Shown here piece by piece: positions 1 to 9,485 of a DNA stretch of 64,000 nt (its first letter is position 1; every line of letters begins with the position of its first letter). Both the position numbers and the translations under genes were made by a program. Location of the stretch: NCBI GenBank assembly GCA_039029195.1, contig JBCCGR010000007.1:88962-152961 (forward strand), given 5' to 3'. This stretch comes from JBCCGR01 sp039029195. Lineage in GTDB: Bacteria > Pseudomonadota > Alphaproteobacteria > Rhizobiales > Rhizobiaceae. The notes under the pieces were generated by a model. That model made no database searches and was not told where the DNA came from. It was given only the letters and a program-made list of their open reading frames with translations.

Positions 1-742
1 CAACGAGATCAATGATATGATCTGGATCGTAGCCATCAATCGTGTAGACCGTCCCACCGCGCATCAAGATGGCGAGTGACTGATCAGTGGAGGCCATGTG
101 ATAGAGAGGTGCCCAGGCAATGAAATTGTCTCCTGGCGGAACAGCTTGTTCTGTTGCGAAACACATGCCTCTAGCGATCATGGCTCGATGGGAAATCAAG
201 GCGCCCTTCGGAAGTCCGGTTGTGCCGCTCGTATAAAGGATCACGAGCCCATCTTCAGGGTCTGGTGCCGTTGTTAACTGTAAGTTTGATGCGAAAGCCA
301 GAGCCTGTTCATACTCCTCACCCAAGAAAATCTTGGGCAGTGTTCCGATATCCAATCTTGTTGCCGTTGCGGAAAACGCCGCTTCCAAAATGAGCAGCTT
401 CGGTTCGACAAGGTTTATGCAGTGGGCGAGTTCCCGGTCGCCCAAACGCCAGTTGAGCGCGGCGACAATGATTCCGGATTTGGCTGCCGCCAGCTCTACT
501 TCGAGAAATTCCTGACGATTGTGAGCGAGAATGGCAACGCGATCCCCGCGTGAAAGGCCTCTGTCGGTGAACACGTTGGCCAGCCGGTTGGTGCGGTCTT
601 CCAACTGTTCGTATGTGAGGCTGCGGTCGCCGTCGACCAGTGCAATACGGTTCGCGTTTGCCGCAACAACCGACCGAAACAGACCACCAACAGTGCCTTT
701 GCCTGCAGCACAAACTTCCGCACTTGGCGTGAAGCTACTCAC
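1..742 (-). CDS. Class I adenylate-forming acyl-CoA synthetase/ligase, 3' end cut by window edge
   Basis: The first 247 codons are present and the C-terminal part lies outside the window. The family activates a carboxylic acid as acyl-AMP and transfers it to CoA. The AMP-binding P-loop YTSGTTGLPKG is at about residue 170. Further N-terminal hallmarks are LTYEQLEDRTNRLA near residue 43 and AALNWRL near residue 95. I chose the GTG at 742 because GGTGAG lies 6 nt upstream. It starts 26 nt after the stop of another ligase gene (769-2007), so the two are probably co-transcribed, with the zinc peptidase gene further upstream. The acid substrate cannot be read from this fragment. Confidence 0.85.
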   Translation of the reverse strand, partial: MSSFTPSAEVCAAGKGTVGGLFRSVVAANANRIALVDGDRSLTYEQLEDRTNRLANVFTDRGLSRGDRVAILAHNRQEFLEVELAAAKSGIIVAALNWRLGDRELAHCINLVEPKLLILEAAFSATATRLDIGTLPKIFLGEEYEQALAFASNLQLTTAPDPEDGLVILYTSGTTGLPKGALISHRAMIARGMCFATEQAVPPGDNFIAWAPLYHMASTDQSLAILMRGGTVYTIDGYDPDHIIDLV

Positions 743-768
743 GGGGATCTCACCGCCAAACCTGCCGG

Positions 769-2007
769 TCAGTCGTAGGAACGTTCATCAGAAATGACCT
801 TGCCATCATTTGGCAACTCGTCGATCTGAACCACATCCCCACGCAACTTTGTGATTTCCCGCAGTGATGCGGCGACAGCCCCTGTATCGATCTGTCCGGT
901 TCCAACCACCTGTAGGGTCATCGCATCCATCTCGCCATCTCGTGTGACAACCAGCCGGGCTGCAGAAAGACCGTCATTCTCTTTCACAAGTCGATCAATC
1001 TGTTTGGGATCAACAAACATGCCTTTGACCTTGGTCCGCTGATCCGCGCGGCCCATCCAACCGGCGAGGCGCATATTGGTCCGCCCGCATAGAGAGGGCT
1101 CATCGATCACCTTGGAGAGATCACCTGTACCAAGACGAACCAGCGGGTAGGCAGGGTTGAAGTTGGTAACAACCAGTTCGCCAACATCGCCTGCCGGAAC
1201 AGGGTCATCGGTGCCCGGCCGAACGATCTCGACGATGAAATCCTCGTTCACGATCATGCCAGGAACCGGCTCGCCATCGTGCAAACTCTCAAAAGCAATA
1301 ATGCCAAGGTCTGCGGTCGCGTAGCATTGCATGACCTGGACACCGCGCTCGGCATACTCTGCCCTGAGCGACGGGAACAGGGCACCACCTGAAACCATCG
1401 CTCGCTTGAACGAGGTGAGATCGACACGCATCTCCGCTGCTTTGTCGAGCATCACCTTCAAGAAGTCCGGTGTGCCCGTGTAAGCAACCGGTTTGAGCGC
1501 CGCAGCGGCTTCCACCTGCTGTTCGGTTTGACCAAAGCCCGCGGGAAATACCGTGCAGCCAAGCGCAATGGCAGAAGAGTCCAGAATGAAACCGCCCGGT
1601 GTGAAGTGGTAAGAAAGGGCATTGTGAACCACATCACCAGCGCGGAAACCTGCAGCGTGCAGCGCGCGGGCACCACCCCAGGGATCAATGCCAAGACCCT
1701 GAGGTTCCCAGATTGGTCCGGGTGATTGAAACACCCTTGTCCCTGACAGTGCAGACAGGTTGGCAAACCCGCCAAAAGGCGGGTTGGCAGCCTGAGCTTC
1801 CATCAGTTGGGCTTTGCGTAAAACCGGCAGGCTTGCGAGTTTATCCCGTGTGGTGATGGTTGAGAGATCGTGGCCAGACAGATGTGCGGCCAGCCCTTCC
1901 GAACCCGCAACAGCGTCGCTCAGATAGTCTGGCAGCTTTGCGAAGAGGTCCCGTTCCCGCGCATCGGGGGATTGAGTGTCACGTTCGTCGAAATAGGGTC
2001 CGGCCAT
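769..2007 (-). CDS. PaaK-like phenylacetate-CoA ligase family protein (adenylate-forming)
   Basis: 412 aa. The overall order matches phenylacetate-CoA ligases: YATADLGIIAFES (adenine-binding region), GELVVTNFNPAYPLVRLGTGDLS (the usual GELV...R..TGDL segment) and GRADQRTKVKGMFVDPKQI (hinge and C-terminal lid). The glycine-rich ATP loop, normally SSGTTG in this family, reads FQSPGPIWEPQG near residues 91-102, so catalysis or substrate class may differ. The gene lies 4 nt after the zinc peptidase and 26 nt before another acyl-CoA ligase. It is a confident family member with unknown substrate. Confidence 0.8.
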   Translation of the reverse strand: MAGPYFDERDTQSPDARERDLFAKLPDYLSDAVAGSEGLAAHLSGHDLSTITTRDKLASLPVLRKAQLMEAQAANPPFGGFANLSALSGTRVFQSPGPIWEPQGLGIDPWGGARALHAAGFRAGDVVHNALSYHFTPGGFILDSSAIALGCTVFPAGFGQTEQQVEAAAALKPVAYTGTPDFLKVMLDKAAEMRVDLTSFKRAMVSGGALFPSLRAEYAERGVQVMQCYATADLGIIAFESLHDGEPVPGMIVNEDFIVEIVRPGTDDPVPAGDVGELVVTNFNPAYPLVRLGTGDLSKVIDEPSLCGRTNMRLAGWMGRADQRTKVKGMFVDPKQIDRLVKENDGLSAARLVVTRDGEMDAMTLQVVGTGQIDTGAVAASLREITKLRGDVVQIDELPNDGKVISDERSYD

Positions 2008-2011
2008 TTCC

Positions 2012-2692
2012 TCACCTTAAAACTCTGACCCAGCGCGCAAGATCGAGAAGACTCATCAGCGCGCCTGAAACATAGGTCAAAGCCGCAGCCTTCAACACGC
2101 CGCGCGCAGCGGGCATATCCTCTTCCTTCAGATATCCACCTTCTTTCAGGATTGGCAAGGCTTTGGAAAAACTGGCGTCATATTCAACAGGCAATGTGAC
2201 CAGATGGACGAGCACACGCACGCCAAGAAGTGCGATACCAATCGCTGCCAGACCGAACAGGGCGATGGGCGATCTGGCAACCACTGCCAGTAGCGGTGCT
2301 GCAAGAAAAAACACGGACGCGATTTTGTCGCTCGCCATGGCAATGGTCGCGAGCCTTTGGCGGGTTTTCAGGCCGACTTCACCATTGGCGTCCTGAAGGG
2401 CGTGTCCGAATTCGTGAGCAGCGACTGCAACGGCAGTGACCGAAAATCCGTGAAAGGTCTTTTCAGACAGGCAGATGGCTTTCGTTTCGGGATTGTAGTG
2501 ATCACCCATATCTGTTTCTTCGACGATCACATTGTCGAGGCCATACCGTTCGACCAGATGCTTGGCGAGTTCACCACCCGTTCCGGGAATGTCCGAGCGG
2601 TCGACACCGTGCCGCGCGAGCATGGATTTGACCCACAATTGTGGGCCAAACACAATTCCCAACAGGATGATGATGCCAACAGCGATGAACAA
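2012..2692 (-). CDS. Membrane zinc metallopeptidase, YugP family
   Basis: 226 aa. An N-terminal membrane segment (residues 1-18) is followed by a cytosolic or periplasmic core with AVAVAAHEFGHALQDA near residue 90, the HExxH-type zinc site, and two further hydrophobic stretches at about 125-165 and 205-220. Length and layout fit the zinc-dependent peptidase 2 family, whose substrates are poorly known. The start is a TTG with GGGAG 9 nt upstream; no in-frame ATG lies nearby. It sits 76 nt downstream of the formate dehydrogenase alpha gene and 4 nt before the PaaK-like gene, so it may be read through from either group. Confidence 0.85.
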   Translation of the reverse strand: MFIAVGIIILLGIVFGPQLWVKSMLARHGVDRSDIPGTGGELAKHLVERYGLDNVIVEETDMGDHYNPETKAICLSEKTFHGFSVTAVAVAAHEFGHALQDANGEVGLKTRQRLATIAMASDKIASVFFLAAPLLAVVARSPIALFGLAAIGIALLGVRVLVHLVTLPVEYDASFSKALPILKEGGYLKEEDMPAARGVLKAAALTYVSGALMSLLDLARWVRVLR

Positions 2693-2700
2693 ATGAGGGT

Positions 2701-2720
2701 CTCCCGAGTGTTACCGGGAG
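2701..2720 (-). other. Short inverted repeat over the ribosome-binding region of the zinc peptidase gene
   Basis: CTCCCG and CGGGAG form a 6-bp stem with an 8-nt loop just upstream of the TTG start at 2692. The right arm, read on the minus strand, contains the GGGAG proposed as the ribosome-binding site, so folding could limit translation. The stem is short and may be chance. Confidence 0.3.
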
Positions 2721-2768
2721 ATGTGGTATGACTGGACCAAATTCAACCGTTAGACAGCCAGATCACTT

Positions 2769-5552
2769 CTACTCTGCAGCCTCCAAAGTGGCACCCGATC
2801 TCTCGACGCGGCAGGCCGAGAACTTGAACTCGGGAATCTTGCCATAAGGATCGAGCTGCGGATTGGTGAGCGTGTTGGCCGCGGCCTCAACATAGGCAAA
2901 CGGGACAAACACCATATCTTCCGCCACGCCCCGATCCGCGCGCGCCATGATTTCAATCGCCCCGCGTCTGGTTTCGATTGTGATCATGTCTCCTGGTTCC
3001 ACTCCGAGACTGCGTAGGGTTTTCGGATGCAGCGATGCGTTGGCCTCCGGTTCGGCCCAATCAAGAACGGAAGCGCGCCGTGTCATGGAACCTGTATGCC
3101 AGTGCTCAAGCTGGCGACCGGTGGTCAATATCATCGGGAAATCGGCATCAGGTGTTTCCGCAGGTGCAACGATGTTGGCTGGAGTAAAGCGAGCCCGCCC
3201 TTCAGGTCGTGGAAAGCCATCACCGAACACGATTGGCTGGCCCGGATCGTCTTCCGAAAGGGACGGGTAAGTAACCGCATTTTGCCCCTCAAGACGCTCC
3301 CAGGTGATGTTGTCGAGAGAATTCATCGAACGCTTCATCTCGTTAAACACATCGCGTGGGTGTTCGTAAGTCCAGTTCAGACCAAGGCGCTTGGCAAGAT
3401 CTGTGGTGATAGCCCAGTCTTCGCGGGCTTCACCCGGAGGTGGCACCGCGGGGCGACCCATCTGCACCTGACGATTGGTGTTCGTCACGGTGCCTGTTTT
3501 TTCTGCCCAGGCGGTGGCGGGTAGGATCACATCAGCATAGTTCGCAGTTTCGGTGAGGAAAATATCCTGAACCACTAGATGATCCAGTTTAGCGAGCGCA
3601 TCGCGGGCGTGTTCCACATCCGGGTCAGACATGGCCGGGTTTTCGCCCAAAATATACATGCCCGAAATATCACCGGCATGGACAGCGTCCATAATTTCCA
3701 CAACCGTCAGACCCTTCTCATTGGAAAAGTCTTCCGAATTCCAGATGTCGGTGAAGAGTGACCGGACACCGTCATCCATCACGGATTGGTAGTCGGGCAG
3801 GAACATCGGGATCAGGCCTGCATCCGATGCGCCCTGAACATTGTTCTGACCGCGCAGAGGGTGAAGCCCCGCACCAGGACGGCCCACATGACCGCACATG
3901 AGCGCCAGTGAAATGAGACAGCGGGAGTTGTCCGTTCCATGAATGTGTTGGGAAACCCCCATGCCCCAAAAAATCATACCCGATTTCGCCGTTGCAAACT
4001 CGCGGGCGACCGATTGCAGGGTTTCCGCGTCGATCCCGCACAATGGCGCCATTTTTTCTGGCGTAAAGTCAGCGAGATGGACCTTCATCGCCTCCCAGTT
4101 CTCGGTGAACCCGGCGATATACTGTTCGTCGTAGAGTCCCTCTGTCACAATCACATTCATGATTGCGTTGAGCATTGCCACATCCGTTCCGGGACGAAAC
4201 TGCAGCATGTGGCTGGCATGCCGCTTCAGACCCTGACCCCGTGGATCCATGACGATCAGCTTGCCGCCACGTTTGGCGAATTGCTTGAAGTAAGTGGCCG
4301 CGACAGGATGATTTTCAGTCGGATTGGCACCAATGACGATAGCCACATCCGCATTTTCGATCTCATTGAACGTTGCGGTCACGGCGCCGGACCCGACATT
4401 TTCCATCAGTGCGGCGACCGACGACGCGTGACAAAGACGCGTGCAATGATCGACATTGTTGTGGCCAAAGCCCTGCCGGATCAGCTTCTGGAACAGATAG
4501 GCTTCTTCGTTCGAACATTTGGCGGAACCAAACCCGGCGATTGAGCGTCCACCCCGCCCGTCACGAAGCGATGCCAGGCCGCCTGCGGCGGCATCCAACG
4601 CTTCTTCCCAACTGGCTTCCCGGAAGTGGGTGAATGGGTTGGAAGGATCAACATTCAGCCCCTTTGCCGGGGCATCATCACGGCGGATGAGCGGCTTGGT
4701 GAGACGGTGATCATGAGCCACATAGTCGAAGCCAAACCGGCCCTTCACACATAGCCGGTTTTCATTGGCCGGGCCATCCACACCGTCGACCCAGGCAATT
4801 CTGTCGTCCTTGATTTTAAATGAAAGCTGACATCCAACACCGCAATAGGGACACACGGATTCCACTTCGCGGTCGTAGTCGGCACTGTCACCCTGTTCGT
4901 TGCCATCAAGTGCTGTGGCTGGCATCAGCGCACCAGTCGGACAGGCCTGCACGCATTCGCCACAGGCAACGCAGGTTGAACCACCCATCGGATCGTCAAA
5001 ATCGAACACGATCTTTGCATCATGGCCTCGTCCGGCCATGCCGATCACATCGTTCACCTGAACTTCGCGGCAGGCGCGGACACACAGATTGCAGTGAATG
5101 CACGCATCCAGATTGACCCGCATCGCAGCATGAGAGCCGTCGAGCAGCGGCAGGCGCTCATTCTCGATTCTGGGCAGGCGGCTATCCGCCACGCCCTGAA
5201 GGTCCGCCATCTGCCAAAGATGAGAGGACTGATCATGAGCGGTTTCCCGTTCGGGTTGGTCGGCAACCAGCATCTCCATAACCATCTTGCGCGCCGTCGA
5301 AGCACGGTCGGTCTGGGAGTGGACAACCATGCCTTCTGAAACGGACCGAATACAGGAAGCGACCAGAGTGCGGTCGCCCTCCACTTCGACCATGCAGGCC
5401 CGGCAGTTGCCATCGGAGCGATAGCCTGGCGCATCCTTGTGGCAAAGGTGCGGGATCAGCGTTCCTTCCCGTTTGGCCACTTCCCAGATCGTTTCGCCTT
5501 CGCTGGCCGAAACCGATTTTCCATCAAGGGTGAAGGTGATTTGATCGCCCAT
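2769..5552 (-). CDS. fdsA: NAD-dependent formate dehydrogenase, alpha (molybdopterin) subunit
   Basis: 927 aa. It oxidises formate to CO2 at a molybdopterin site and passes electrons through Fe-S clusters to the beta subunit. Domains in order: N-terminal [2Fe-2S] with C37, C50, C53 and C67; two [4Fe-4S] ferredoxin motifs (CIHCNLCVRAC and CVACGECVQAC, about residues 150-215); a [4Fe-4S] motif VCPYCGVGC...LCVKG (about 235-275); then the Mo-bisPGD domains. The Mo ligand is a plain cysteine in NNVDHCTRLCHAS (about residue 370), not selenocysteine. The start at 5552 has GGAGG 6 nt upstream. A longer reading from 5603 would overlap the beta gene. No fdhD or delta-subunit gene follows, as is common in related operons. 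Confidence 0.95.
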   Translation of the reverse strand: MGDQITFTLDGKSVSASEGETIWEVAKREGTLIPHLCHKDAPGYRSDGNCRACMVEVEGDRTLVASCIRSVSEGMVVHSQTDRASTARKMVMEMLVADQPERETAHDQSSHLWQMADLQGVADSRLPRIENERLPLLDGSHAAMRVNLDACIHCNLCVRACREVQVNDVIGMAGRGHDAKIVFDFDDPMGGSTCVACGECVQACPTGALMPATALDGNEQGDSADYDREVESVCPYCGVGCQLSFKIKDDRIAWVDGVDGPANENRLCVKGRFGFDYVAHDHRLTKPLIRRDDAPAKGLNVDPSNPFTHFREASWEEALDAAAGGLASLRDGRGGRSIAGFGSAKCSNEEAYLFQKLIRQGFGHNNVDHCTRLCHASSVAALMENVGSGAVTATFNEIENADVAIVIGANPTENHPVAATYFKQFAKRGGKLIVMDPRGQGLKRHASHMLQFRPGTDVAMLNAIMNVIVTEGLYDEQYIAGFTENWEAMKVHLADFTPEKMAPLCGIDAETLQSVAREFATAKSGMIFWGMGVSQHIHGTDNSRCLISLALMCGHVGRPGAGLHPLRGQNNVQGASDAGLIPMFLPDYQSVMDDGVRSLFTDIWNSEDFSNEKGLTVVEIMDAVHAGDISGMYILGENPAMSDPDVEHARDALAKLDHLVVQDIFLTETANYADVILPATAWAEKTGTVTNTNRQVQMGRPAVPPPGEAREDWAITTDLAKRLGLNWTYEHPRDVFNEMKRSMNSLDNITWERLEGQNAVTYPSLSEDDPGQPIVFGDGFPRPEGRARFTPANIVAPAETPDADFPMILTTGRQLEHWHTGSMTRRASVLDWAEPEANASLHPKTLRSLGVEPGDMITIETRRGAIEIMARADRGVAEDMVFVPFAYVEAAANTLTNPQLDPYGKIPEFKFSACRVERSGATLEAAE

Positions 5553-5586
5553 GATCAGGCCTCCCGATGTGAATTTGAAAAAGCCA

Positions 5587-7302
5587 TCATCCAATCTCCT
5601 CACCGAAGTGCTTTATGGTGAGCAGGATCGGATTGGGGGCCGCCTGGCCCAGCCCGCAAATGGATGCGTCGGCCATAGCGGTACATAGTTCGGTCAGAAG
5701 GGGTTGGTCCCACTGATCAGCCTGCATGAGTTTGACCGCCTTTTCGCAGCCGACCCGGCATGGCGTGCACTGCCCACAGCTCTCATCTTCGAAGAAACGC
5801 AGCATGTTCAGTGCCGCGTCGCGAGCCTTGTCCTGATCGGACAACACCACCACCGCGGCTGAACCGATGAATGTGCCATGCGGCTGCAGCGTGTCGAAAT
5901 CGAGCGGAATGTCGTTCATTGAGGCTGGAAGAATGCCGGCTGACGGTCCTCCTGGCTGGTAGGCCTTGAATGTGTGACCATCAAGCATGCCGCCACAGGC
6001 TTCGATGACGTCGTCGATGGTGGAGCCAGCCGGGAGCAAATGCACGCCCGGTTTTTTCACGCGACCGGAAACGGAGTAGGAGCGAAGCCCCTTGCGACCG
6101 TTCTTTTCGGTCGCATTCAAAACGCCCGGCCCTTCACGGCACACTTTGGCAACCCAGTAGAGGGTTTCCACATTGTGGACGAGGGTGGGTCGATTGAAGA
6201 CCCCCACCTGCGCCACGAATGGCGGGCGGTGGCGCGGGAGGCCGCGTTTGCCTTCGATGGATTCAATCATCGCGGATTCTTCACCGCAAATGTATGCACC
6301 CGCGCCGCGCCGCAGATCAATATAACCGGGTGCAACGATACCTGCTTCTTCAAGCGCGGAAATTTCGCGGCGCAATATTTCAAGCACAGCCGGGTATTCA
6401 TCGCGCATATAGATGAAGCAGGTTTCTGCCTCTACAGCCCAGGCTGCAATCAGCATGCCTTCAAGGAACAGATGCGGTGTCCGTTCCAGATAGTAGCGGT
6501 CCTTGAAGGTTCCCGGCTCGCCCTCGTCGCCGTTCACGGCCAGATATCTTGGGCCCTCTTCCGCGCGAACGAACGACCATTTGCGTCCTGATGGAAATCC
6601 AGCGCCACCCAGACCGCGCAGGCCACTTTCAAGAACTTTATCCTGAACGTCGTCAACCGTTGCGCTGCCACCCCGCAGCGCGTCCAGTTCGCTATAGCCA
6701 CCATTCGCGCGATAGGCTTCGAAGGTTTCATAGTCAGGCACGTGGGCGTGAAAGTCCCGGTCCGCCATCACCTGGGCAACCTTTTCGGGCGTGGCTTCAT
6801 CCACGTGATTGTGGCCGATCTCCAGCGCTGGCGCTGTGTCGCACCGGCCCATGCAAGGCGCGCGCAGCACGCGCACCTCGTTGGATGAGTAGCCCGATTC
6901 CAATGCAGATTTCAGCGCCTGTGCGCCCGCAAGTTCGCACGAGAGAGAATCACAAACACGAATTGTGATGGCAGGGGGCGGCGTTTCCCCTTCCTTTACC
7001 ACATCAAAGTGGACGTAGAAGGTCGCGACCTCATAAACCTCTGCCTGTGCCAGCCGCATCTGGTCTGCCAGCGCCCGCATGTGAGCAGCAGAAAGATGCC
7101 CATATTCATCCTGGATGAGATGCAGGTACTCAATCAGCAAATCGCGGCGACGCGGTTGATCGCCCAATAGCGCGCGAACTTCGGAAAGTGCCGTGTCATC
7201 AAGCTGCCGCCCTTTGGGCGTGGCCCGGCCTTTGCCACGGCCTGATTTCCAAACCCCTTTGCGTTTCTTGCGCTCTGCAAGCCCTTCGAGCGTGTCGCTC
7301 AT
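5587..7302 (-). CDS. fdsB: NAD-dependent formate dehydrogenase, beta subunit (NuoE-NuoF fusion type)
   Basis: 571 aa. This diaphorase subunit carries FMN and reduces NAD+. Residues 1-160 are NuoE-like with the [2Fe-2S] pattern CDSLSC...APCMGRC. The rest is NuoF-like, with GLRGLGGAGFPSGRKW near residue 230 for FMN/NADH binding and C-terminal ESCGQCTPCRVGC for a [4Fe-4S] cluster. The gamma and beta subunits of other formate dehydrogenases are therefore one chain here. GGGAGG lies 6 nt before the ATG. The alpha gene follows 34 nt after the stop. The start of the operon is 149 nt downstream of a LysR gene on the same strand. Confidence 0.94.
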   Translation of the reverse strand: MSDTLEGLAERKKRKGVWKSGRGKGRATPKGRQLDDTALSEVRALLGDQPRRRDLLIEYLHLIQDEYGHLSAAHMRALADQMRLAQAEVYEVATFYVHFDVVKEGETPPPAITIRVCDSLSCELAGAQALKSALESGYSSNEVRVLRAPCMGRCDTAPALEIGHNHVDEATPEKVAQVMADRDFHAHVPDYETFEAYRANGGYSELDALRGGSATVDDVQDKVLESGLRGLGGAGFPSGRKWSFVRAEEGPRYLAVNGDEGEPGTFKDRYYLERTPHLFLEGMLIAAWAVEAETCFIYMRDEYPAVLEILRREISALEEAGIVAPGYIDLRRGAGAYICGEESAMIESIEGKRGLPRHRPPFVAQVGVFNRPTLVHNVETLYWVAKVCREGPGVLNATEKNGRKGLRSYSVSGRVKKPGVHLLPAGSTIDDVIEACGGMLDGHTFKAYQPGGPSAGILPASMNDIPLDFDTLQPHGTFIGSAAVVVLSDQDKARDAALNMLRFFEDESCGQCTPCRVGCEKAVKLMQADQWDQPLLTELCTAMADASICGLGQAAPNPILLTIKHFGEEIG

Positions 7303-7451
7303 GGTCTGCCTCCCATCGGATGTGCGGAAAGTGAGGAAAACTGCGTGTTCGTGATCGAAACGGGAGCCGGTTCGCCAACTGGAATGGTTCTAGAAAAAAG
7401 CAAGAACCCCTAGCAAATCCAAGCTTTGGATTGAGCGATTTGAAATTTCGA

Positions 7452-8339
7452 TCAAGCGTTTTGCGTCAACGCATCCTGCAGAGCGGCAACCGCGGGCAAT
7501 ACGGGCTGACGATCCTGTGTCACCAGAGCGATGGTGTAGTCGATGTCGGGTTCCGTGAGCTGCAGCCTGACCGTATCATCATTCTGTGGCAGGCTGGCGA
7601 TCAGTCGCTCAGGAGCGATGATCGCCGATGCTCCTGCAAACACCTGCGCCAAAGCGGCGGTGAAAGCATTCGTTTCCATCACGGCCTTGGGCACCTTGCC
7701 AACAGCTTCGAATGCTTCATCCACAATCTGACGATTGCGCATGTTTTTGGTCAGAAGGCACAACGGCAACTCCGCAGCTTCGGCCCAGGAAATGTTGGCC
7801 ATCTCCTCACTATCCAGAATGGCCTTAGGCGACAAAAGCACGTAGCGTTCCTGATAAAGAGGTATCGCAGTCGCACCAGCGGGCAGATCAAGGTCATGGT
7901 ATGTGATGCCCGCGTCGAAGGAATAATCTTCAATTCCTTTTCGAATTTCGGCGGAAGACGATGACATAATCTGCAAGCTCAGACCTGGATGCTTTGCGCG
8001 AAGAACTGCATGTGCTTGCGCCGCATGGGTTAATGCGGTCGGAACGACCCCAATCACCAAATGGCGGGACAAGGCACCTTTTGTGGAGTCGATCTCCTGC
8101 TTGAGTTGATCGGCATCTGCAAGCACGCGTCGGGCCCATTTGAGGGCGATCTCTCCCTCTGGTGTAAAGCCTAAAAACCGGTTGCCGCGATTGACAATCT
8201 GCGTTCCCAGATCAATTTCCAGATTGCGGATGCGCGCTGAAAACGCCGGCTGCGAAATACCGCAGGCCTCCGCCGCGCGGGCGAAATGGCGGTGCTGGGC
8301 CAGAGCCGACAAGAGCTGCATATCGCGAACATCGAACAT
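7452..8339 (-). CDS. LysR-family transcriptional regulator
   Basis: 295 aa. The N-terminal winged helix-turn-helix (LLSALAQHRHFARAAEACGISQPAFSARI, read in two parts across residues 9-37) is followed by a periplasmic-binding-like effector domain. AAGG precedes the ATG by 8 nt. It lies directly upstream of, and on the same strand as, the formate dehydrogenase operon, a common position for a local activator, and 50 nt downstream of the five-gene enzyme operon. Regulation of formate dehydrogenase is an inference from position only. Confidence 0.92.
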   Translation of the reverse strand: MFDVRDMQLLSALAQHRHFARAAEACGISQPAFSARIRNLEIDLGTQIVNRGNRFLGFTPEGEIALKWARRVLADADQLKQEIDSTKGALSRHLVIGVVPTALTHAAQAHAVLRAKHPGLSLQIMSSSSAEIRKGIEDYSFDAGITYHDLDLPAGATAIPLYQERYVLLSPKAILDSEEMANISWAEAAELPLCLLTKNMRNRQIVDEAFEAVGKVPKAVMETNAFTAALAQVFAGASAIIAPERLIASLPQNDDTVRLQLTEPDIDYTIALVTQDRQPVLPAVAALQDALTQNA

Positions 8340-8389
8340 GATGCAGCCTTACGTGGTTTCCACCCCGATGAAAACCGGCCGAACTTTTG

Positions 8390-9187
8390 TCAGGCGAAAC
8401 CGACGGGAGCCACGTCCAACCTGTGTACGAAATCAGCTACACCAGTTGCTGGAAAATAGTCGCGCACGAGCGGGTCATGTCCGGGGATAATCATCGAACG
8501 GTCGCTCGCAAGCCGATGCAGTGTTGAAAATCCATCGAGCATGTTTTGAAGATCAACCACGATGGGAAAAGGCTTCCCGTCGAAAACGTTCTCGTAAAAA
8601 TGCGCGGCATCAGAAGCGAGCATAAGGTGGCCGCGGGCGGTCTTCACCCGCACGGCCTGAAGACCACGAGAATGACCGCCGATCAGATGCACGGTGACGC
8701 CAGGTGCAATTTCCGCATCTCCTTCGTGGAACATGACACGACCGGAATAAATGTTCTTCACCATGCGCATCACGTGGTCGGCACTGAAGGGCATTTGCAG
8801 TGTCGCGTGGCACATGCAGGGCCCGGTGGCATATGCCATTTCGGCTTCCTGAACGTGAAAAACTGCGTTTGGGAACCGGTCGAGGCAACCGGCATGATCA
8901 TAATGCATATGGGTGACGATCAGCGTGTCGATGTTGCCGGCGGTCAGGTTTACGGCTTCCAGCGCATTGACCGGATCGCGCAGCACCGGTCGCCCACGCA
9001 ACGCGCCTTCGATTGGGTCGTAGCCTGAATCGACCAGAATGGTCTGGGAACCGTTTTTCAGAACCCAGATGAAATAGTCGATGGCGTGCGGCGCATCATG
9101 ATTGTCGTCGAAGATGAAACTTTCTTCCCGGCGCCGATTGTTCCGGTCGCCGTATTTGAGTGCGTAAACTTCCCAAATATCGCTCAT
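8390..9187 (-). CDS. Metallo-beta-lactamase-fold hydrolase, N-acyl-homoserine-lactonase-like
   Basis: 265 aa. The dinuclear metal motif THMHYDHAG is near residues 111-119, with further ligand candidates in IGGHSRG (about 172), ASDAAH (about 193) and IPGHDP (about 236). The layout fits the lactonase branch (AiiA/AttM-like), which opens lactone rings with water. It is the last gene of a tight operon, 7 nt after the ABM monooxygenase gene. In that setting a lactone made by the neighbouring Gfo/Idh-type dehydrogenase is a more natural substrate than a quorum signal, but this is inference. Confidence 0.85.
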   Translation of the reverse strand: MSDIWEVYALKYGDRNNRRREESFIFDDNHDAPHAIDYFIWVLKNGSQTILVDSGYDPIEGALRGRPVLRDPVNALEAVNLTAGNIDTLIVTHMHYDHAGCLDRFPNAVFHVQEAEMAYATGPCMCHATLQMPFSADHVMRMVKNIYSGRVMFHEGDAEIAPGVTVHLIGGHSRGLQAVRVKTARGHLMLASDAAHFYENVFDGKPFPIVVDLQNMLDGFSTLHRLASDRSMIIPGHDPLVRDYFPATGVADFVHRLDVAPVGFA

Positions 9188-9194
9188 GATGCTG

Positions 9195-9485
9195 TCACGC
9201 GATCACGGTCTCGTAGCGTCTCGCCTCCATCTTGGTGGCGGTTTCTCGTGCCCAGCCAATAAATGAAACGGAGTGTTCGGCTATCATATGGTCATCAAAC
9301 GCTGACTGATCATCGTAAAGTTCGTAGAGAAAAATGTGGCCGGGCAGATCTTCGGACAGGCAGACATCGAACTGTTTGCAACCCGGCTCATTTTCAACCG
9401 ACGAACGTGCTTGTTCTTTCATTCTGGTTAGAAACTCGTCGAACCGATCCGCCGCAACTTCGATGTCCACGCAGATTGCCAGCAT
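9195..9485 (-). CDS. ABM-domain putative quinol/antibiotic biosynthesis monooxygenase
   Basis: 96 aa, the full length of a single ABM (YgiN-like) ferredoxin-fold domain. Typical features are the N-terminal strand LAICVDIEVA, the helix DEFLTRMKEQARSSVENEPG, and the LYELYDDQSAFDDH segment. GGAG inside the last codons of the preceding gene serves as ribosome-binding site 6 nt before the ATG, so translation is probably coupled. Such small proteins oxidise quinol-like compounds or act on reactive catabolic intermediates. The substrate here is unknown. Confidence 0.85.
   Translation of the reverse strand: MLAICVDIEVAADRFDEFLTRMKEQARSSVENEPGCKQFDVCLSEDLPGHIFLYELYDDQSAFDDHMIAEHSVSFIGWARETATKMEARRYETVIA

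Noticed and set aside
2769..5552. Selenocysteine formate dehydrogenase
   Set aside because: The Mo ligand position is an ordinary cysteine codon with no in-frame TGA.
8390..9187. Dedicated quorum-quenching lactonase
   Set aside because: The family allows it, but the operon is catabolic and no quorum genes are nearby.
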